22,953 nt of DNA from CAYZBF01 sp964476585 (GTDB taxonomy: Bacteria > Hydrothermota > UBA3072): the NCBI GenBank assembly GCA_964476585.1, contig CAYZBF010000028.1, forward strand, positions 1 through 22,953. The letters are read 5' to 3'. Under the pieces are notes generated by a model. That model was given only the letters and a program-made list of their open reading frames with translations. It was not told the origin of the DNA and made no database searches. This document shows, in pieces, positions 22,343 through 22,953 of the stretch. The translations under genes and the position numbers were made by a program. Numbering within the stretch: the stretch's first letter is position 1; each line of letters opens with the position of its first letter.

Positions 22343-22354
22343 TTAATTTCAATG

Positions 22355-22855
22355 TTATTCTTCCCTTGACCAGAAGGCGCGAAGAACCTTATCATCTGTA
22401 AATTTGTAATCGAGATTCCCTTTAAAAGATTTATGAAGTATATTACCGATACGATGAGCCAATGTATCTGTGGTTGTCTTAACTAAATATCTATCTTCAT
22501 CTTCTTTTTCAATAGCAATTATCCGCTCGAGTGGATTCTTTCCCATTGCTCTTCTTTCTTCGCTCTTTATAGTATTTAATAGGGTATTTTTGTGTTCTAA
22601 AATGAAGTTTCCAGAGATGAAAACCAATCCCATTGGATAATTATCCTCAATTTTTCTACATGCTGGACATTTTTTCACCCCATAATCACCCTTAAGTTTT
22701 ATATCATGTGTTAACTCTTTATCGAATTCCCAATGTTTATTTCGATAAACTGCCCCACAGCCTGGACATATATTGGGATCATTATAATCTGTTTGGTTGA
22801 GATAAGGATCGTTGAGTGTTGAATTTCCGCCTCTTCTTTTGTAAATTTTGTCCAT
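22355..22855 (-). CDS. Zinc-binding protein resembling the BCAM0308 family
   Basis: 166 aa. A basic N-terminus (KIYKRRGGNSTLNDPYL) leads into CPGCGAVYRNKHWEF (C30, C33) and later CPACRK (C63, C66), a four-Cys zinc ribbon. The middle (DNYPMGLVFISGNFILEHKNTLLNTIKSEERRAM) and the end (DRYLVKTTTDTLAHRIGNILHKSFKGNLDYKF) resemble NMD3/BCAM0308-like proteins, as I recall them; this assignment needs a profile search. The final RAFWSREE is typical of that group. The ATG has GGAGG about 10 nt upstream. The gene lies 46 bp downstream of tRNA-Val and heads the minus-strand operon. Confidence 0.6.
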   Translation of the reverse strand: MDKIYKRRGGNSTLNDPYLNQTDYNDPNICPGCGAVYRNKHWEFDKELTHDIKLKGDYGVKKCPACRKIEDNYPMGLVFISGNFILEHKNTLLNTIKSEERRAMGKNPLERIIAIEKEDEDRYLVKTTTDTLAHRIGNILHKSFKGNLDYKFTDDKVLRAFWSREE

Positions 22856-22900
22856 TCTTATTCATCCTCCATCGTTACGAGCTTGATTCATTGTCCAATA

Positions 22901-22953
22901 TGGGCGAAAGAGGACTTGAACCTCTGACCTCCTGCTTGTAAGGCAGGCGCTCT
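22901..22953 (-). tRNA. tRNA-Val(UAC), 3' portion (5' end beyond window)
   Basis: Read on the minus strand, the sequence contains the D-arm end, anticodon stem CCTGC with loop CTTACAA (anticodon TAC at 22940-22938) and stem GCAGG. The variable loop AGGTC, T-arm AGAGG/TTCAAGT/CCTCT, acceptor strand TTCGCCC and discriminator A (22901) follow. CCA is not encoded. About 20-22 nt of the 5' part lie beyond the window edge. Confidence 0.93.

Overview
The window is AT-rich and densely coded. It suggests an uncultured anaerobic bacterium of the FCB type or a related candidate phylum (WOR-3/TA06-like). The clues are ferredoxin-bearing MinD-type ATPases, Por/T9SS-like C-terminal sorting domains on two secreted-protein remnants, an ExbB-ExbD-ExbD-TonB set (so probably two membranes), mixed ATG/GTG/TTG starts and AT-rich intergenic repeats. 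The taxonomic guess is inference; no rRNA gene is present.

Layout, + strand first. 1-2671: the tail of a ferredoxin-like gene, two tandem MinD-superfamily ATPases with inserted 2x[4Fe-4S] domains, a SAM methyltransferase and a small Gly-rich zinc-ribbon protein. This looks like an Fe-S handling cluster. 2724-4001: a DUF429 RNase-H-fold protein, then the C-terminal remnant of a surface protein with a sorting domain, closed by a strong symmetric terminator. 4231-4905 (-): a small transaldolase. 5192-6412: an FAD-dependent amine/amino-acid oxidoreductase with a possible leader ORF and hairpin upstream. 6460-11464: one tight operon of nine genes: a DUF4388/PATAN protein, two Roadblock-like proteins, two paralogous 3-TM membrane proteins, ExbB, two ExbD and TonB. 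It starts from a near-consensus promoter placed so that the mRNA would be leaderless. Its protein set recalls the one-TolQ/two-TolR motor plus MglB-type regulator of myxobacterial gliding, and it is the best candidate here for an undescribed system. 11503-13563: RecG, whose start abuts a perfect 15-bp hairpin that contains the tonB stop codon.

Minus strand from 13687 rightwards: rho-rpmE, with an unusual L31 C-terminus. Then holA with a coiled-coil/zinc-ribbon protein, expressed divergently from a decayed phospholipase-D-like remnant at 17361-17885. Then a tightly overlapping series transcribed from 22855 down to 17896: a BCAM0308-like zinc protein, DUF1844, LysM protein, PanB, FemAB/GNAT-like protein and a polysaccharide flippase. 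This group is mostly about the envelope. A partial tRNA-Val(UAC) closes the window.

Recurring features are promoters with a 16-nt spacer (five seen), at least two of which predict leaderless mRNAs, and short AT-rich inverted repeats between genes. No gene-free stretch exceeds about 285 bp. I see no CRISPR array, no IS element and no rRNA.
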